Below, piece after piece: positions 8,832 through 18,575 of a stretch of 64,000 bases of DNA. The DNA is taken from NCBI GenBank assembly GCA_019359375.1, contig JAHHHL010000010.1, forward strand, positions 62,001-126,000. The letters run 5' to 3'. The notes under the pieces were generated by a model. The model was given only the letters and a program-made list of their open reading frames with translations, was not told the origin of the DNA and made no database searches. Position numbers and translations under genes: made by a program. Source of the stretch: Lyngbya sp. HA4199-MV5 (GTDB taxonomy: Bacteria; Cyanobacteriota; Cyanobacteriia; Leptolyngbyales; Leptolyngbyaceae). Positions within the stretch are counted from its first letter, which is position 1, and each line of letters opens with the position of its first letter.

Positions 8832-9746
8832 ATGTCTACCCTTTCCCTTTCCCAGCAGTCCGCTACAGGCAAAACGACCCGCGATCGCGCCACACACTAC
8901 GCGCTCACCTGGCGGCAAAAGCAACTCTTGCTCACCTTGTCGTCCCAACCAACTACGCCTCCACTGACTGCCCTGGACAGCGAACAACTCTTAGCAGACT
9001 GTCTGGAGCGATCACCGATCCACCTGGTCAAGCTCCCTCCTCAGATTGGTGAAGCCTCCCTCGCGATGTGGGCTGACGCTTGCGCCAAAGCGAATAAAGA
9101 CGCGTACCTGAACGTACCCAGCACAGCCTCTCTGCCCAAAAAGCAAAGCCGTTTGAGATGGTGGCTAAAGCGGCTCGTGGATTGGAGTGCAGCCGTGTTG
9201 CTGATGCTGGTCATTGGACCGCTGATGCTGGGGCTGAGTGCGTTGATGCTGCTTCAGTCTCCAGGACCCATTTTCTTTAGCCAGTGGCGCGTGGGCGAAC
9301 GAGGCAGGCTTTTTCGGATTCTCAAATTCCGCACGATGGTGACGGGTGCAGAGTTATACCACCACCAAGTCATGGGGCATCAGGCGGGTCTACACAAATG
9401 TGAAGATGATCCCCGCGTTACGCCGATCGGTCGCTGGATGCGGAAATACAGCCTGGATGAACTACCACAGATTATCAACGTGCTGCGAGGCGAGATGAGC
9501 CTGGTTGGTCCGCGACCCTGGGCACTGTATGATGCAGTCCGCCTCAGTCCCTCGGTACAGCAACGGTTGAATGCGCTTCCTGGCATTACGGGCATCTGGC
9601 AAGTCACGGGTCGATCGCACCTGCGCGATCTGGATGCGGTGAATCGCGTTGATTTGCGCTACCTCGGCAATTGGTCGCTTCGTCAAGACTTCAAAATCCT
9701 GCTGCTGACCGTGCCAAAAGTGCTTTCGGGGTTTGGTGCCTTCTAA
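8832..9746 (+). CDS. Priming undecaprenyl-phosphate sugar-1-phosphate transferase
   Basis: A bacterial sugar transferase (PF02397 type, like WcaJ/CpsE C-terminal half and HepD-like cyanobacterial proteins). It starts repeat-unit synthesis by loading the first sugar phosphate onto the lipid carrier. The N-terminal ~105 residues are not recognisable. One hydrophobic segment follows (LVDWSAAVLLMLVIGPLML, about 115-134). The catalytic part has the conserved phrases ILKFRTM, DELPQIINVLRGEMSLVGPRP and GITGIWQVTGRS. It has a single membrane segment rather than the five-helix PHPT type. The downstream transporter frame is open across its 3' end. Confidence 0.92.
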   Translation: MSTLSLSQQSATGKTTRDRATHYALTWRQKQLLLTLSSQPTTPPLTALDSEQLLADCLERSPIHLVKLPPQIGEASLAMWADACAKANKDAYLNVPSTASLPKKQSRLRWWLKRLVDWSAAVLLMLVIGPLMLGLSALMLLQSPGPIFFSQWRVGERGRLFRILKFRTMVTGAELYHHQVMGHQAGLHKCEDDPRVTPIGRWMRKYSLDELPQIINVLRGEMSLVGPRPWALYDAVRLSPSVQQRLNALPGITGIWQVTGRSHLRDLDAVNRVDLRYLGNWSLRQDFKILLLTVPKVLSGFGAF

Positions 9747-9789
9747 ACTCAGGTGGACGCGCTTGCTGACGCTCCAGCTTCCATTGACA

Positions 9790-11727
9790 ATGAAAGCAAC
9801 GGCACCACTTTACCGAGAATTCATGCTGCTAAGACTTCCTGCACCCATCCGACGATCGCTCAAAAATTCGCTGAAGGCGACTAGCTTTTGGAAAGAAAAC
9901 TACACCATCCTGCGTGAGTTCAAGCATTTTCCGCTCGTAGCCGCGATCGCGATCGGGTGTGCCATTGGAGCGGCGTCCTTTGAAGGCTTCAGCTTTGGCT
10001 TTTTGCTCGCCTTCTTACAAAGTTTGGTCAGTCCCGACGCACCACCCTTCCAAACCGGGGCAGGTTGGTTTGATCAGTGGATTCTGGGGGTCAATGAATC
10101 CTCGACCAATCGCCTGTATCGCGTTTCAGCACTGATTTTGGCTGCCACCTGGATTCGAGCGGGCTTTAACTATTGGACGCAGGTTTACACAGAGTTGACC
10201 CAGCAAAAACTGGTCGATCGCCTGCGGAAGCAAATCTTTGAGCAACTGCAAGCCCTGAGCCTCGGCTATTTCTCCAAAACCAACGCGGGCGAATTGCTGA
10301 ACACCCTCACCAGTGAAATTGGTCGGTTACAGGCGGCGTTTGGTCTGCTGTCATTCATCATCACGCGGAGTCTGACGCTGAGCGTTTATGTGTTCCTGAT
10401 GTTTCGGCTTTCGTGGCAGTTGTCGATCGTGTCACTGACGCTGTTTGTGCTGCTGGCGGTAGGCATTTCACAGCTCACAACCCACATTCGGCAGGCAAGC
10501 GCGGGTGTATCGACGGCTAACGGGCGCTTCACGGCGATCGCGATGGAGTTTATCAACGGCATTCGTACCGTGCAAGCCTTTGCCACTCAGGACTTTGAGC
10601 GTCGGCGCTTCTACGCCTCCAGTGGCAAGGTTGTGGAAGCCTCACTCAAGGCATCGAAGCGCTATGCACTGGTGCGTCCACTGGCGGAAGGGTTAGCCAC
10701 CACTGTCTTGATTGGCATGATCATCCTGGCGCTGACCGTGTTTGTCACCAACGGGATTATGCAAACGGCATCGCTGCTGACGTTCTTGTTTATTCTGTTT
10801 CGCCTGGTGCCTGCGGTACACGAAATCAACGGCAGCCGTGCGGCGATGAGCGGCTTTTGGGGATCACTCAACAACATTCGAGAACTGTTGGAAACCCACA
10901 ACAAGCCCTATTTAAAAAGTGGGCATCGACCGTTTCCAGGCTTGCAGCAGGCAGTTACCTTTCGATCGGTTAACTTTGGCTACGATCCCAACCAGATTGT
11001 GCTCAACGACATCAATTTGACCATCAAGCAGGGTGAAATGACCGCTCTAGTGGGCGCATCGGGAGCGGGTAAAACAACGCTGGTGGATCTCATTCCCCGG
11101 TTCTATGACCCCACTAACGGCAGCATTCTCATTGATGGCGTTGATCTGCGGGAGTTTCAAATTAATTCACTGCGGCGGCGCTTTGCGATCGTCAGTCAAG
11201 ACACCTTCATCTTCAACACCACCGTGCGCGACAACATCGCCTATGGCAGCGAAGGCGCAACCGATGCAGACATTATCGAAGTCGCCCGCTTGGCAAACGC
11301 ACTGGAGTTCATTCAGGAAATGCCAGAAGGATTTGACACGCGCCTGGGCGATCGCGGGGTACGGCTCTCCGGTGGTCAACGTCAGCGCATTGCGATCGCC
11401 CGTGCCATTCTCCGCGATCCCGAAATTTTGATTCTCGATGAAGCCACCAGTGCCCTGGATTCCATTTCGGAACGGTTGATTCAGGCATCGCTGGAAAAAC
11501 TGGCAGAAGGACGCACCGTACTGGCGATCGCCCATCGTCTGTCTACCATTATTCGCGCCGACAAAATTGTGGTCATGGAACAGGGGCGCATTGTGGAAGA
11601 AGGAGCCTATCAAGAATTGCTCGATCAACGCGGCAAACTCTGGAATTACCACCAGATGCAATACGAAATGGGCGATCGCACCAGCACCCCCGCGATCGTA
11701 GGAGCCACCGATCCCGATTTCATTTAG
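9790..11727 (+). CDS. ABC half-transporter (HepA/MsbA/PglK type), fused permease and ATPase
   Basis: A type IV (ABCB-like) exporter half-molecule of about 645 residues. The membrane domain occupies roughly the first 350 residues. The ATPase has Walker A (GASGAGKTT), Q-loop (VSQDTF), signature LSGGQRQR, Walker B (ILILDEATSALD) and H-loop (AHRLS). It resembles HepA of heterocyst-forming cyanobacteria, needed for envelope polysaccharide, and MsbA/PglK lipid-oligosaccharide flippases. No Wzx is seen in the locus, so it is the best candidate to flip the lipid-linked repeat (inference). The frame opens at 9733 inside the preceding gene. ATG 9790 and 9823 are both plausible starts. Confidence 0.9.
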   Translation: MKATAPLYREFMLLRLPAPIRRSLKNSLKATSFWKENYTILREFKHFPLVAAIAIGCAIGAASFEGFSFGFLLAFLQSLVSPDAPPFQTGAGWFDQWILGVNESSTNRLYRVSALILAATWIRAGFNYWTQVYTELTQQKLVDRLRKQIFEQLQALSLGYFSKTNAGELLNTLTSEIGRLQAAFGLLSFIITRSLTLSVYVFLMFRLSWQLSIVSLTLFVLLAVGISQLTTHIRQASAGVSTANGRFTAIAMEFINGIRTVQAFATQDFERRRFYASSGKVVEASLKASKRYALVRPLAEGLATTVLIGMIILALTVFVTNGIMQTASLLTFLFILFRLVPAVHEINGSRAAMSGFWGSLNNIRELLETHNKPYLKSGHRPFPGLQQAVTFRSVNFGYDPNQIVLNDINLTIKQGEMTALVGASGAGKTTLVDLIPRFYDPTNGSILIDGVDLREFQINSLRRRFAIVSQDTFIFNTTVRDNIAYGSEGATDADIIEVARLANALEFIQEMPEGFDTRLGDRGVRLSGGQRQRIAIARAILRDPEILILDEATSALDSISERLIQASLEKLAEGRTVLAIAHRLSTIIRADKIVVMEQGRIVEEGAYQELLDQRGKLWNYHQMQYEMGDRTSTPAIVGATDPDFI

Positions 11728-11739
11728 TAGTGATCCCCC

Positions 11740-11767
11740 ACACCCCACACCCTACACCCTACACCCT
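11740..11767 (+). repeat. STRR heptamer array ACACCCY x4
   Basis: Four tandem heptamers (ACACCCC once, then ACACCCT three times) fill the gap between the ABC exporter and the next glycosyltransferase. The same heptamer family recurs at 27217-27244 and 34352-34379. Confidence 0.8.
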
Positions 11768-11788
11768 GTCCCCCCCTCTCCTGCTGCC

Positions 11789-12880
11789 ATGAAAGCCCTG
11801 TTCATGAACAATTACCCAATGGATCACGCCTGGGATAGCTGGCAAAACGGCGAGTATCCCGGACATCATCTTTGGGGCGCAACCCATCTTGCTCAGCATG
11901 GCATTGAGGTAGAAATCGTCCCCTATCAAACCATGATGCTCCTCAACAAAATGGGGCGAAAGCTAGGGTTGGGAGATCATCTCGATCAGCAGTTGCGGGT
12001 CTTATTTCATCGCGCTGATTTTGATGTGGTGTATTCTGCCTGTCAAACCACCACATTTTTGCTGGCGTTGCTGCGATCGCTCCGCCTGTTTCGCAAACCC
12101 ATTGTTGCCCTCATTCACCATCCATTCGACCATACGCTCAGCGATGCGCTGTTTCTCAACGGGCACGATCGACTGCTGTGCCTGAGTTCCACCATTATGG
12201 AACCCTTTGCTCAGGAGCCGGGAATTCACAAAAAAATGGACGCGATTGAATGGGGAGCCGATCTCCCGTTCTATAGGATGAAATCAGAGCGATCGACACC
12301 ATTCGATACAGCCAAACCATCCTATATTGTCAGCGCTGGCAAGACTGAGCGCGATCACAATACGCTTGTCAACGCCTTTCTGGATATTGACTACCCGCTT
12401 GAAATTTATTGCTCTGCGGCTACCGCTCCCAGTCTCAAAGCATTACCCGATCGCATTACCATTCATGCCAGCGATTCAGCCCATAACGCGGTTTCCTATC
12501 AAGCGCTGTTGACCGCGTATCGCCATGCTTATGCGATCGCCATTCCCCTCACAAACACCAACCATTTAGCGGGTTTGACAAGTTTATTAGATGCAATGGC
12601 AGTCGGAAAGCCTGTCATCATGACGCGCAATTTACATATTGAACTGGATATTGAAACAGAAGGCATTGGTCTTTGGGTCGAACCGGGCGATGTGCAAGGA
12701 TGGCAACAGGCGATCGCCTATCTCCTGGCAAACCCTGAAGAAGCAGAGGCAATGGGCGATCGTGGTCATCGTCTGTGTGAAACAAAATACAACCTGGACA
12801 CCTTTACCACCTCCCTTGCCAGAACGTTGAAAGGAGTCGTAAAGCCCTCTGGGCATACCAGAAAAGTTTTTAGATTTTAG
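11789..12880 (+). CDS. Glycosyltransferase (GT-B, group 1-like)
   Basis: A 363-residue probable GT-B enzyme. The N-terminal Rossmann half starts MKALFMNNYPMDHAWDSWQ and contains an HH motif in IVALIHHPFDHT. The C-terminal half has IVSAGKTERDHNTLVNAF and the donor-site stretch LTNTNHLAGLTSLLDAMAVG. A Glu-x7-Glu motif is not clear; it may be the H/D-variant. It is a member of the polysaccharide gene run. Acceptor and donor are unknown. Confidence 0.78.
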   Translation: MKALFMNNYPMDHAWDSWQNGEYPGHHLWGATHLAQHGIEVEIVPYQTMMLLNKMGRKLGLGDHLDQQLRVLFHRADFDVVYSACQTTTFLLALLRSLRLFRKPIVALIHHPFDHTLSDALFLNGHDRLLCLSSTIMEPFAQEPGIHKKMDAIEWGADLPFYRMKSERSTPFDTAKPSYIVSAGKTERDHNTLVNAFLDIDYPLEIYCSAATAPSLKALPDRITIHASDSAHNAVSYQALLTAYRHAYAIAIPLTNTNHLAGLTSLLDAMAVGKPVIMTRNLHIELDIETEGIGLWVEPGDVQGWQQAIAYLLANPEEAEAMGDRGHRLCETKYNLDTFTTSLARTLKGVVKPSGHTRKVFRF

Positions 12881-12881
12881 T

Positions 12882-13056
12882 TTTTAGAAGGAGTCAGTCA
12901 GAAGCCAAGAAAGTTTTTGGTTTTTGGTTTTTAGTTTTTAGAAGGAGTCAGAACTCAGGAGTCAGAAGTCAGAAGCTTTAACTCATCTTTCATCCTTCCT
13001 CCCTCATCCCTCATCCTCCCTAACAACCAACAACTAACAACCAACAACCAACAACT
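12882..13056 (+). repeat. Low-complexity intergenic repeat cluster (TTTTTAG / GGAGTCAG / AACAACY)
   Basis: The gap between two glycosyltransferase genes is built of short repeats. TTTTTAGAAGGAGTCAG occurs twice (near 12882 and 12936), GTCAGAAG blocks follow, and five tandem heptamers AACAACY lie at 13022-13056. The array stops just before the Shine-Dalgarno (AGGAGA near 13073) of the next gene. Confidence 0.75.
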
Positions 13057-13082
13057 ACTTCGCCCTCTTTGTAGGAGAGCCT

Positions 13083-14042
13083 ATGCCCCTCATTGATGCC
13101 CCATTCAACCAGGTCAAAGCTCTCTCTGAGCAAACGGATGCACTCACGTCTGGAGGTGCGCCACGGCTGACGATCGCCATTCCTACCTATAACCGCTGTG
13201 CGTCAGTGGTGGCGTTGGTGCAACAATTGCTTCCCCAGTTGTCACCAGAGGATGAGTTGTTGGTCATAGACGATGGTTCACAGGATGGCACAGTGGATGC
13301 ATTACGCCAGGTGCCTGGGATTAACTTGATGCCAAATCCATCCAACTACGGCATGGTCAAAACCTGGAATCGTTGTCTGGAAGCTGCTTCGCGAGATTGG
13401 ATTTGTATCATTCACGACGACGATCGCGTGGCACCCACGGCACTTGCAACCATTCGACATGCCTGCACGCTGATGGGTGAACCCGCACTCATTGCCCACC
13501 GTTCAGTGGATGCCCATCTGGATCAAACGTTTCGCTACCGTCTGGCAGCACCCGGAGCGTGGGCAGCGCTGCATACTCCGACTACACCATCTGGAGTCAC
13601 GGTGCATCGTGCGATCGTGGAGGCGATCGGCGGCTTTGATGAACAATTTCCTTACTCGTGCGATCTGGAATATTTTGCGCGGATTTGTGCCCGCTATCCA
13701 TCGTTGGTGATTGAAAGTCCCGAACTGTTGCATTACAACCAGCACGATCAAAACTATCAATACAAAACCTGGCGCAAGGCTGACTTTTGGCAACAGTTGG
13801 AAGCGATCGAACAGACCATTCTCCGTCATGCAGGTCTTAGTGAAACAGGCGATTCTTACTTTCGCGATCGCATGACTAACTACGCGCAACACATGCTGCA
13901 AAACGCGGCACACGCAGACGATCAAACTCTCTTACGTCACGTTGGCTTGATGCTGTGGAAACAGCCCTATTTAGGTCGCAGAGTGCGCCTTTCGGCGAGC
14001 ATTGCAGCGATTTGCAACACCTATGTCAAACTCTCTTTGTAA
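13083..14042 (+). CDS. Glycosyltransferase family 2
   Basis: A GT-A enzyme of 319 residues. The conserved start is LTIAIPTYNRCASVV (about 29-43), then LLVIDDGSQDGT and the DXD-like IIHDDDRVAP motif for metal and nucleotide sugar. The acceptor half includes ...IGGFDEQFPYSCDLEYFARI, a common GT2 ED/QxxRW-region variant. ATG 13083 is supported by AGGAGA eight bases upstream. It is followed after 19 bases by a second GT2. It would add one sugar to the repeat unit at the inner membrane. Confidence 0.87.
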   Translation: MPLIDAPFNQVKALSEQTDALTSGGAPRLTIAIPTYNRCASVVALVQQLLPQLSPEDELLVIDDGSQDGTVDALRQVPGINLMPNPSNYGMVKTWNRCLEAASRDWICIIHDDDRVAPTALATIRHACTLMGEPALIAHRSVDAHLDQTFRYRLAAPGAWAALHTPTTPSGVTVHRAIVEAIGGFDEQFPYSCDLEYFARICARYPSLVIESPELLHYNQHDQNYQYKTWRKADFWQQLEAIEQTILRHAGLSETGDSYFRDRMTNYAQHMLQNAAHADDQTLLRHVGLMLWKQPYLGRRVRLSASIAAICNTYVKLSL

Positions 14043-14061
14043 TGTCTCTTGGTCATGACCA

Positions 14062-14886
14062 ATGCTCAGCATTATTACCCCAGTTTTTAACAGTGAACGC
14101 TTTATTGCCGACTGCATTGAAGGCGTGATCGCGCAACGCTGTCCTGACGTTGAACACATTCTTATGGATGGCGGCTCGACCGATCGCACCGTTGAAATCA
14201 TTCAACACTACGCTGATCGCTACCCTCATCTGCGCTGGCGTTCAGAACCCGATCGCGGACAATCGGATGCCATGAATAAAGGCATTGCCATGGCGCAAGG
14301 AACCGTGATGGGGTTGCTCAATGTGGATGATAGCTACGAACCCAACGTGTTGAATCAGATTGTCGATCGCGTTCAAACGCTGCCAGAACCCACACTTTTA
14401 GTCGGCAACTGCAACATTTGGGATGACGCTGGCAATTTGCTTGAAGTGAATAAACCCAGCAAGTTGAGCTTGTATAACCTGGTGACAGGAATCAATGTCA
14501 ATCCCTATCCCTGCAACCCTGCTGCCTATTTCTATCACACCTCACTGCATCAAAAAGTTGGGTTTTACGATCTCAATGATCATTATTCAATGGATTTAGA
14601 ATTTCTGCTCAGAGCGGTGCAAGTTGCCAATGTGGTGTATGTGGATCAGGTGTGGGGTAACTATCGTCGTCTGGAAGGAACCAAAACCGTCGATGACATG
14701 AAAAACGGGCAAACAAACCAGCGCGTCATGCAGCTATTAAAACGGTATCGCAACGACTTATCTCCGCTACAGCAGCGACAACTAGCACTGCGCGATCGCT
14801 GGGCAACCGCCGCCTATTTTCTTCAAAAGCCTCAAGCATTTCCCCATGCTGTCAAAGCAAAACTATTCAAGCCCTCACTCAATTGA
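14062..14886 (+). CDS. Glycosyltransferase family 2
   Basis: A compact GT2 enzyme (274 residues) beginning MLSIITPVFNSERFI, with ILMDGGSTDRTVEI, the nucleotide-binding DRGQSDAMNKGIA and the DXD-like LLNVDDSYEPN. Proteins with this start are often colanic-acid type (WcaA/WcaE-like) transferases, but the sugar cannot be read. It lies between two other glycosyltransferases with short spacers, consistent with one transcript. Confidence 0.87.
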   Translation: MLSIITPVFNSERFIADCIEGVIAQRCPDVEHILMDGGSTDRTVEIIQHYADRYPHLRWRSEPDRGQSDAMNKGIAMAQGTVMGLLNVDDSYEPNVLNQIVDRVQTLPEPTLLVGNCNIWDDAGNLLEVNKPSKLSLYNLVTGINVNPYPCNPAAYFYHTSLHQKVGFYDLNDHYSMDLEFLLRAVQVANVVYVDQVWGNYRRLEGTKTVDDMKNGQTNQRVMQLLKRYRNDLSPLQQRQLALRDRWATAAYFLQKPQAFPHAVKAKLFKPSLN

Positions 14887-14921
14887 AGGTGATGTTCTAG
14901 CTGACATTTTTTAGAGGCTGT

Positions 14922-15839
14922 ATGCAGTTGAAAACAAGCGTTCTCATTCGCACAAAAAACGAAGCGAAGGATATCACCAAAACACTCTCTCTGGTGATGG
15001 ATCAATCGTTGCCGCCCGATGAAATCATCGTGGTCGATTCAGGCTCGACGGATGGCACGGTGGAGCTAGTGCAGCAGGCTAACGCGAAATTAATCACCAT
15101 GCGTCCCGAAGATTTCACCTTTGGTCGATCGCTCAACCTGGGTTGTGCCGCCACCGACGCAGACATCATCGTGATGCTGAGTGCCCATGCTTTTCCCTGC
15201 GATCGCGACTGGTTGAACCATCTCACACAACCGTTTGCCGATTCTCAAGTGGCGGGTGTCTACGGCAAGCAAGTTCCTCATGCAGATGCCGATCCTCCCG
15301 TTGAGCGGGATTACCGTAGCTTCTATCGTGATCAGCCCCGCGTGCAGACCAATCCACAGGAGGTTGGCGATCGGGCGTTTTCTAATGCCAACGCAGCCAT
15401 TCGTCGCCAGTGGTGGGAAAAGCGTCCCTTTGATGAAACGCTCTCTGGTTGTGAAGATGTGGAATGGGCGTGGGCAATGCTGGCGTTGGGCACCAAAATC
15501 GTTTATGTCCCGGAAGCAGCGGTCTACCATTCTCACAACGAGCCACTACGCCAGGTTTACAAACGCACCTATCGAGAAACGCTGGCGCTGCAAACCCTGT
15601 ATGGTCAGGAGATGGGATTACGCGATGCCTGGAGCACCTGGTACAACGCTGTGCAGGCAGATTGGCAGTTCATTCTGCAACAAGAGAAGAATCGTCAATG
15701 GCTCCTGCGATCGCCCCTGTATCGCCTCTTTTGGACGTATGGCTATCTCAAACCCAGCCTGCCAGCCGCTTTCTGGAAGCCCGTTCAAAAACTGCGGGCA
15801 CGGAAGCAAGCAGCCCCGAAGGAGGCAGGCAGCCTATGA
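14922..15839 (+). CDS. Glycosyltransferase family 2 (rhamnosyltransferase-like)
   Basis: A GT2 protein of 305 residues: VLIRTKNEAKDI at the N-terminus, IIVVDSGSTDGTVELV, FGRSLNLG, the metal-site region IIVMLSAHAFP (SAH in place of DXD, as in some rhamnosyltransferases) and a C-terminal GCEDVEWAWAM block resembling the ED-motif. Its stop codon overlaps the start of the next gene (ATGA). Rhamnosyl specificity is only a guess from the SAHA phrase. Confidence 0.84.
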   Translation: MQLKTSVLIRTKNEAKDITKTLSLVMDQSLPPDEIIVVDSGSTDGTVELVQQANAKLITMRPEDFTFGRSLNLGCAATDADIIVMLSAHAFPCDRDWLNHLTQPFADSQVAGVYGKQVPHADADPPVERDYRSFYRDQPRVQTNPQEVGDRAFSNANAAIRRQWWEKRPFDETLSGCEDVEWAWAMLALGTKIVYVPEAAVYHSHNEPLRQVYKRTYRETLALQTLYGQEMGLRDAWSTWYNAVQADWQFILQQEKNRQWLLRSPLYRLFWTYGYLKPSLPAAFWKPVQKLRARKQAAPKEAGSL

Positions 15840-17041
15840 AGCTGTTGATCATCACATCCGCAACGGTATGCGGTGGTGCAGAAGCCTATGCGCTGACGAT
15901 CGCTCAAGCTGCCGTCCAGGCTGGATGGGAAACTCATGCTGCCTTCCCTCTAGCTGAAGCCACTGCCTCTTTACGGCAAGCATTGACCGCGCATCAGGTC
16001 ACTTATCACCCGTTGGCGATCGCGGAACCGCTGAGCCGAGGCATTCGAGCAATGGGCGATGCCTTTGTGCGGTGGTGGCGAACGCGATCGCTCCTGCTCA
16101 CCCTCAAACCAGACGTGGTGCTCATCAATTTGCCGTGGGCAGATCACTGTTTGGGCTGCATCCTTGCCTGCGGACAACTGCGCCTCTCCGCCGCCGTCAT
16201 GTTTCACCTCATCCCACCAGAGAAGATTCCACTCAGCCGATCGCGTTTTTACCTATACACCTGGGCACGCCAGCGAGGGCAACAGTGGCTCACCAACTCA
16301 GCGGTAAACTGTCGGCTGCTGAGCGAATTGTTTGAGATGCCTGCTGATGACGTGCAGTTCATTTACAACGGCATCCAGTTGCCTGCTTTAGAAGGCACAC
16401 CGGAAACTCGATCGGCGCTTCGTCAGGTAGTCCGTCAGGAGTTAGGCATTCCCTCACACAACCGCTTGCTGCTCACGGTGGGTCGGCTCACACCGCAAAA
16501 AGGCTATACCGATCTGCTGGCGATCGTCCCTCGGCTTCTGGCAGCACATCCCGACATCCGCTTTGTATGGGCTGGAGCGGGTGAACAGCAGCAGGAATTG
16601 CACGATCGCCTGCATGAGATGGCGATCGACCACGCCGTATCAATGTTGGGACATCGCTCAGATCTGCCTCGCTTGCTCCAAGCAGCCGATTTGTTTGTCT
16701 TTCCCACCCGTTTTGAAGGGCATCCCTTTGCGCTGCTAGAAGCGATGGCATATGGGTTGCCGATCGTCACCACCAATGCCAGCAGTATTCCTGAAATCAT
16801 GCAGCATCAAGTGCATGGGTTGCTATGTCCAGCAAATGATAGCGATGCTTTGTTTCAGACGATCGGCTGGGCGCTACAGCATCCTCACAAAATGCAATGT
16901 ATGGCAGCAAAGGCACAACATCAGGTAAAACATTTTTCACAAGAACAGATGCTTGAACAGACGTTGAATATGCTTCAAACACTCGTGTTTTCCACACGAG
17001 GCAAGTACAGCAATCTCATACAGCAATTTTCAATCAAGTGA
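15836..17041 (+). CDS. Glycosyltransferase family 4
   Basis: A GT4 enzyme of 401 residues, MKLLIITSATVCGGAEAYALTIA, with a DCP-sugar-binding half: LLTVGRLTPQKGYTDLL, FVWAGAGEQQQEL, MLGHRSDLPRLLQAADLFVFPTRFEGHPFALLEAMAYGLPIV. The E-x7-E pair sits in that last phrase. ATG 15836 is chosen because it overlaps the previous stop by four bases and has GGAGG 11 bases upstream; the frame is open further upstream but inside the previous gene. It is the last of four tightly packed transferases. Confidence 0.88.
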   Translation: MKLLIITSATVCGGAEAYALTIAQAAVQAGWETHAAFPLAEATASLRQALTAHQVTYHPLAIAEPLSRGIRAMGDAFVRWWRTRSLLLTLKPDVVLINLPWADHCLGCILACGQLRLSAAVMFHLIPPEKIPLSRSRFYLYTWARQRGQQWLTNSAVNCRLLSELFEMPADDVQFIYNGIQLPALEGTPETRSALRQVVRQELGIPSHNRLLLTVGRLTPQKGYTDLLAIVPRLLAAHPDIRFVWAGAGEQQQELHDRLHEMAIDHAVSMLGHRSDLPRLLQAADLFVFPTRFEGHPFALLEAMAYGLPIVTTNASSIPEIMQHQVHGLLCPANDSDALFQTIGWALQHPHKMQCMAAKAQHQVKHFSQEQMLEQTLNMLQTLVFSTRGKYSNLIQQFSIK

Positions 17042-17338
17042 AGTACAGATCCAAGAAGGGAGCCAAGGAACCAAGGGAATAAGGTGTACCGCAGCGCATT
17101 GGAAAACGCTGTATCAGTTAGAGAGCGTGCAGTAGAAGACTGGAGTTAAGGAGCAAAAATGATGCTGAAATCACAGTGATTCTTGTCTATAAGAGAATCG
17201 CGTTGATGTGACTTAAGTTCTCGCTTATTCAGCTTTAATTTTTACCAGAGTGATACTTGCCAAACAAATAAGAAGCAAAGTTTATGGTTAGATTAAGCTT
17301 GAAGTTCATTCGCTTGCTCTGCTCAAGACGTTACTTAC

Positions 17339-18364
17339 ATGCAAGGCTCAGAAAAGGTTGTCAGAAATTATGCTGAAGATTTTTCTCAAGCAACCGTTTG
17401 TTTATTGAATCCTGGTATTGAAGATCATGATGGCTCTCCCAGTGCTAATTTAGGCGATCTCATTATTCAACAAGCTGTTTTGCGTGAGCTGAATCACCTG
17501 TTCGATCACCAACCCATTCTCAATCTCTCAACCCACACACCTTTAGAAGAGGAACATTTTCAGCTCCTTAAAGCCTGCTCCATGATTGTGGTAGGCGGCA
17601 CAAATTTACTCTCATCAAAGATGAATCACTATAATCAATGGAAAATTTTCTTTCGCGATGCCATACGCCTGCAAAAGCGCGTTGTTCTCATGGGTGTTAG
17701 CTGGTGGCAATATCAAGGTCGCCCAAACTTCTACACAGCAGGTTTATTGCATTTAGCGCTCTCATCTAGGAGTATGCATTCAGTTAGAGATAATTATACG
17801 AAGGCAAAATTAAGATCGATCGGCATCTGGAACGTGCTCAATACAGGTTGTCCAACGATGTGGTCACTAGCGAATCTGAATGCTGACGAGATTCCACAGC
17901 AAAAAGCCAAGAACGTGCTGCTCATGTTAACAGACTATTCTCAAAAGCCTGACCTCGATCGCGCCTTACTAGAATTAGTCTCTACTCATTACGAAACCGT
18001 TTATTTTTGGCCTCAGGGAGCAGGCGATCGCGATTACGTCAAGAGCTTCAATGTACCTGTTCAAATGCTTGATCGATCGCTATCAGCACTAGAGGATTTA
18101 CTGGCATCAAACCTTTCGTTGGATTATATTGGCACTCGCTTGCACGGTGGCATTCGTTGTCTTTTAGCCAGACGACGAGCGCTCGTGCTTAAAATTGACC
18201 ATCGTGCAACCGAAATTGCTCAAGAAACGGGCTTGCCAGCGGTCGATCGAGCTAATTTTCAGCAGATAAAGCAATGGATTCAAGCACCTTTCATCACCCA
18301 AATCACGCTTAATACGAAGGCGATTGAACAGTGGCGTAAACAATTTAAGAGAAAGCCTGTTTGA
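17339..18364 (+). CDS. Polysaccharide pyruvyl transferase family protein
   Basis: A 341-residue member of the CsaB/WcaK (PF04230) family, which adds ketal pyruvate from PEP to polysaccharide sugars. Visible features: LGDLIIQQAVLREL near the start, MIVVGGTNLLSSK in the middle and the C-terminal signature YIGTRLHGGIRCLLARR followed by LVLKIDHR. The GTRLHG motif is diagnostic. Pyruvylation would make the polymer acidic. A gap of about 300 bases separates it from the previous transferase, so it may have its own promoter. Confidence 0.85.
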   Translation: MQGSEKVVRNYAEDFSQATVCLLNPGIEDHDGSPSANLGDLIIQQAVLRELNHLFDHQPILNLSTHTPLEEEHFQLLKACSMIVVGGTNLLSSKMNHYNQWKIFFRDAIRLQKRVVLMGVSWWQYQGRPNFYTAGLLHLALSSRSMHSVRDNYTKAKLRSIGIWNVLNTGCPTMWSLANLNADEIPQQKAKNVLLMLTDYSQKPDLDRALLELVSTHYETVYFWPQGAGDRDYVKSFNVPVQMLDRSLSALEDLLASNLSLDYIGTRLHGGIRCLLARRRALVLKIDHRATEIAQETGLPAVDRANFQQIKQWIQAPFITQITLNTKAIEQWRKQFKRKPV

Positions 18365-18575
18365 GCTTACATTTTGAAGGCTGATGTTTAGATGAATTTC
18401 CTGTTGGTTTCCAGATAGTGAACGTTCACAAAATTTAGCTACGACAAAAAATCGACCCACAGTTAGATGTTGAAGTTGGTAGTAGTATGTCATTCCTTCA
18501 GAGGGTCTATCATGGGCAGATCAACTGTGAGGCGTTCTGTTCGTTTTTCCAGTTCCTTCGTCTGAGTGCTTTGCT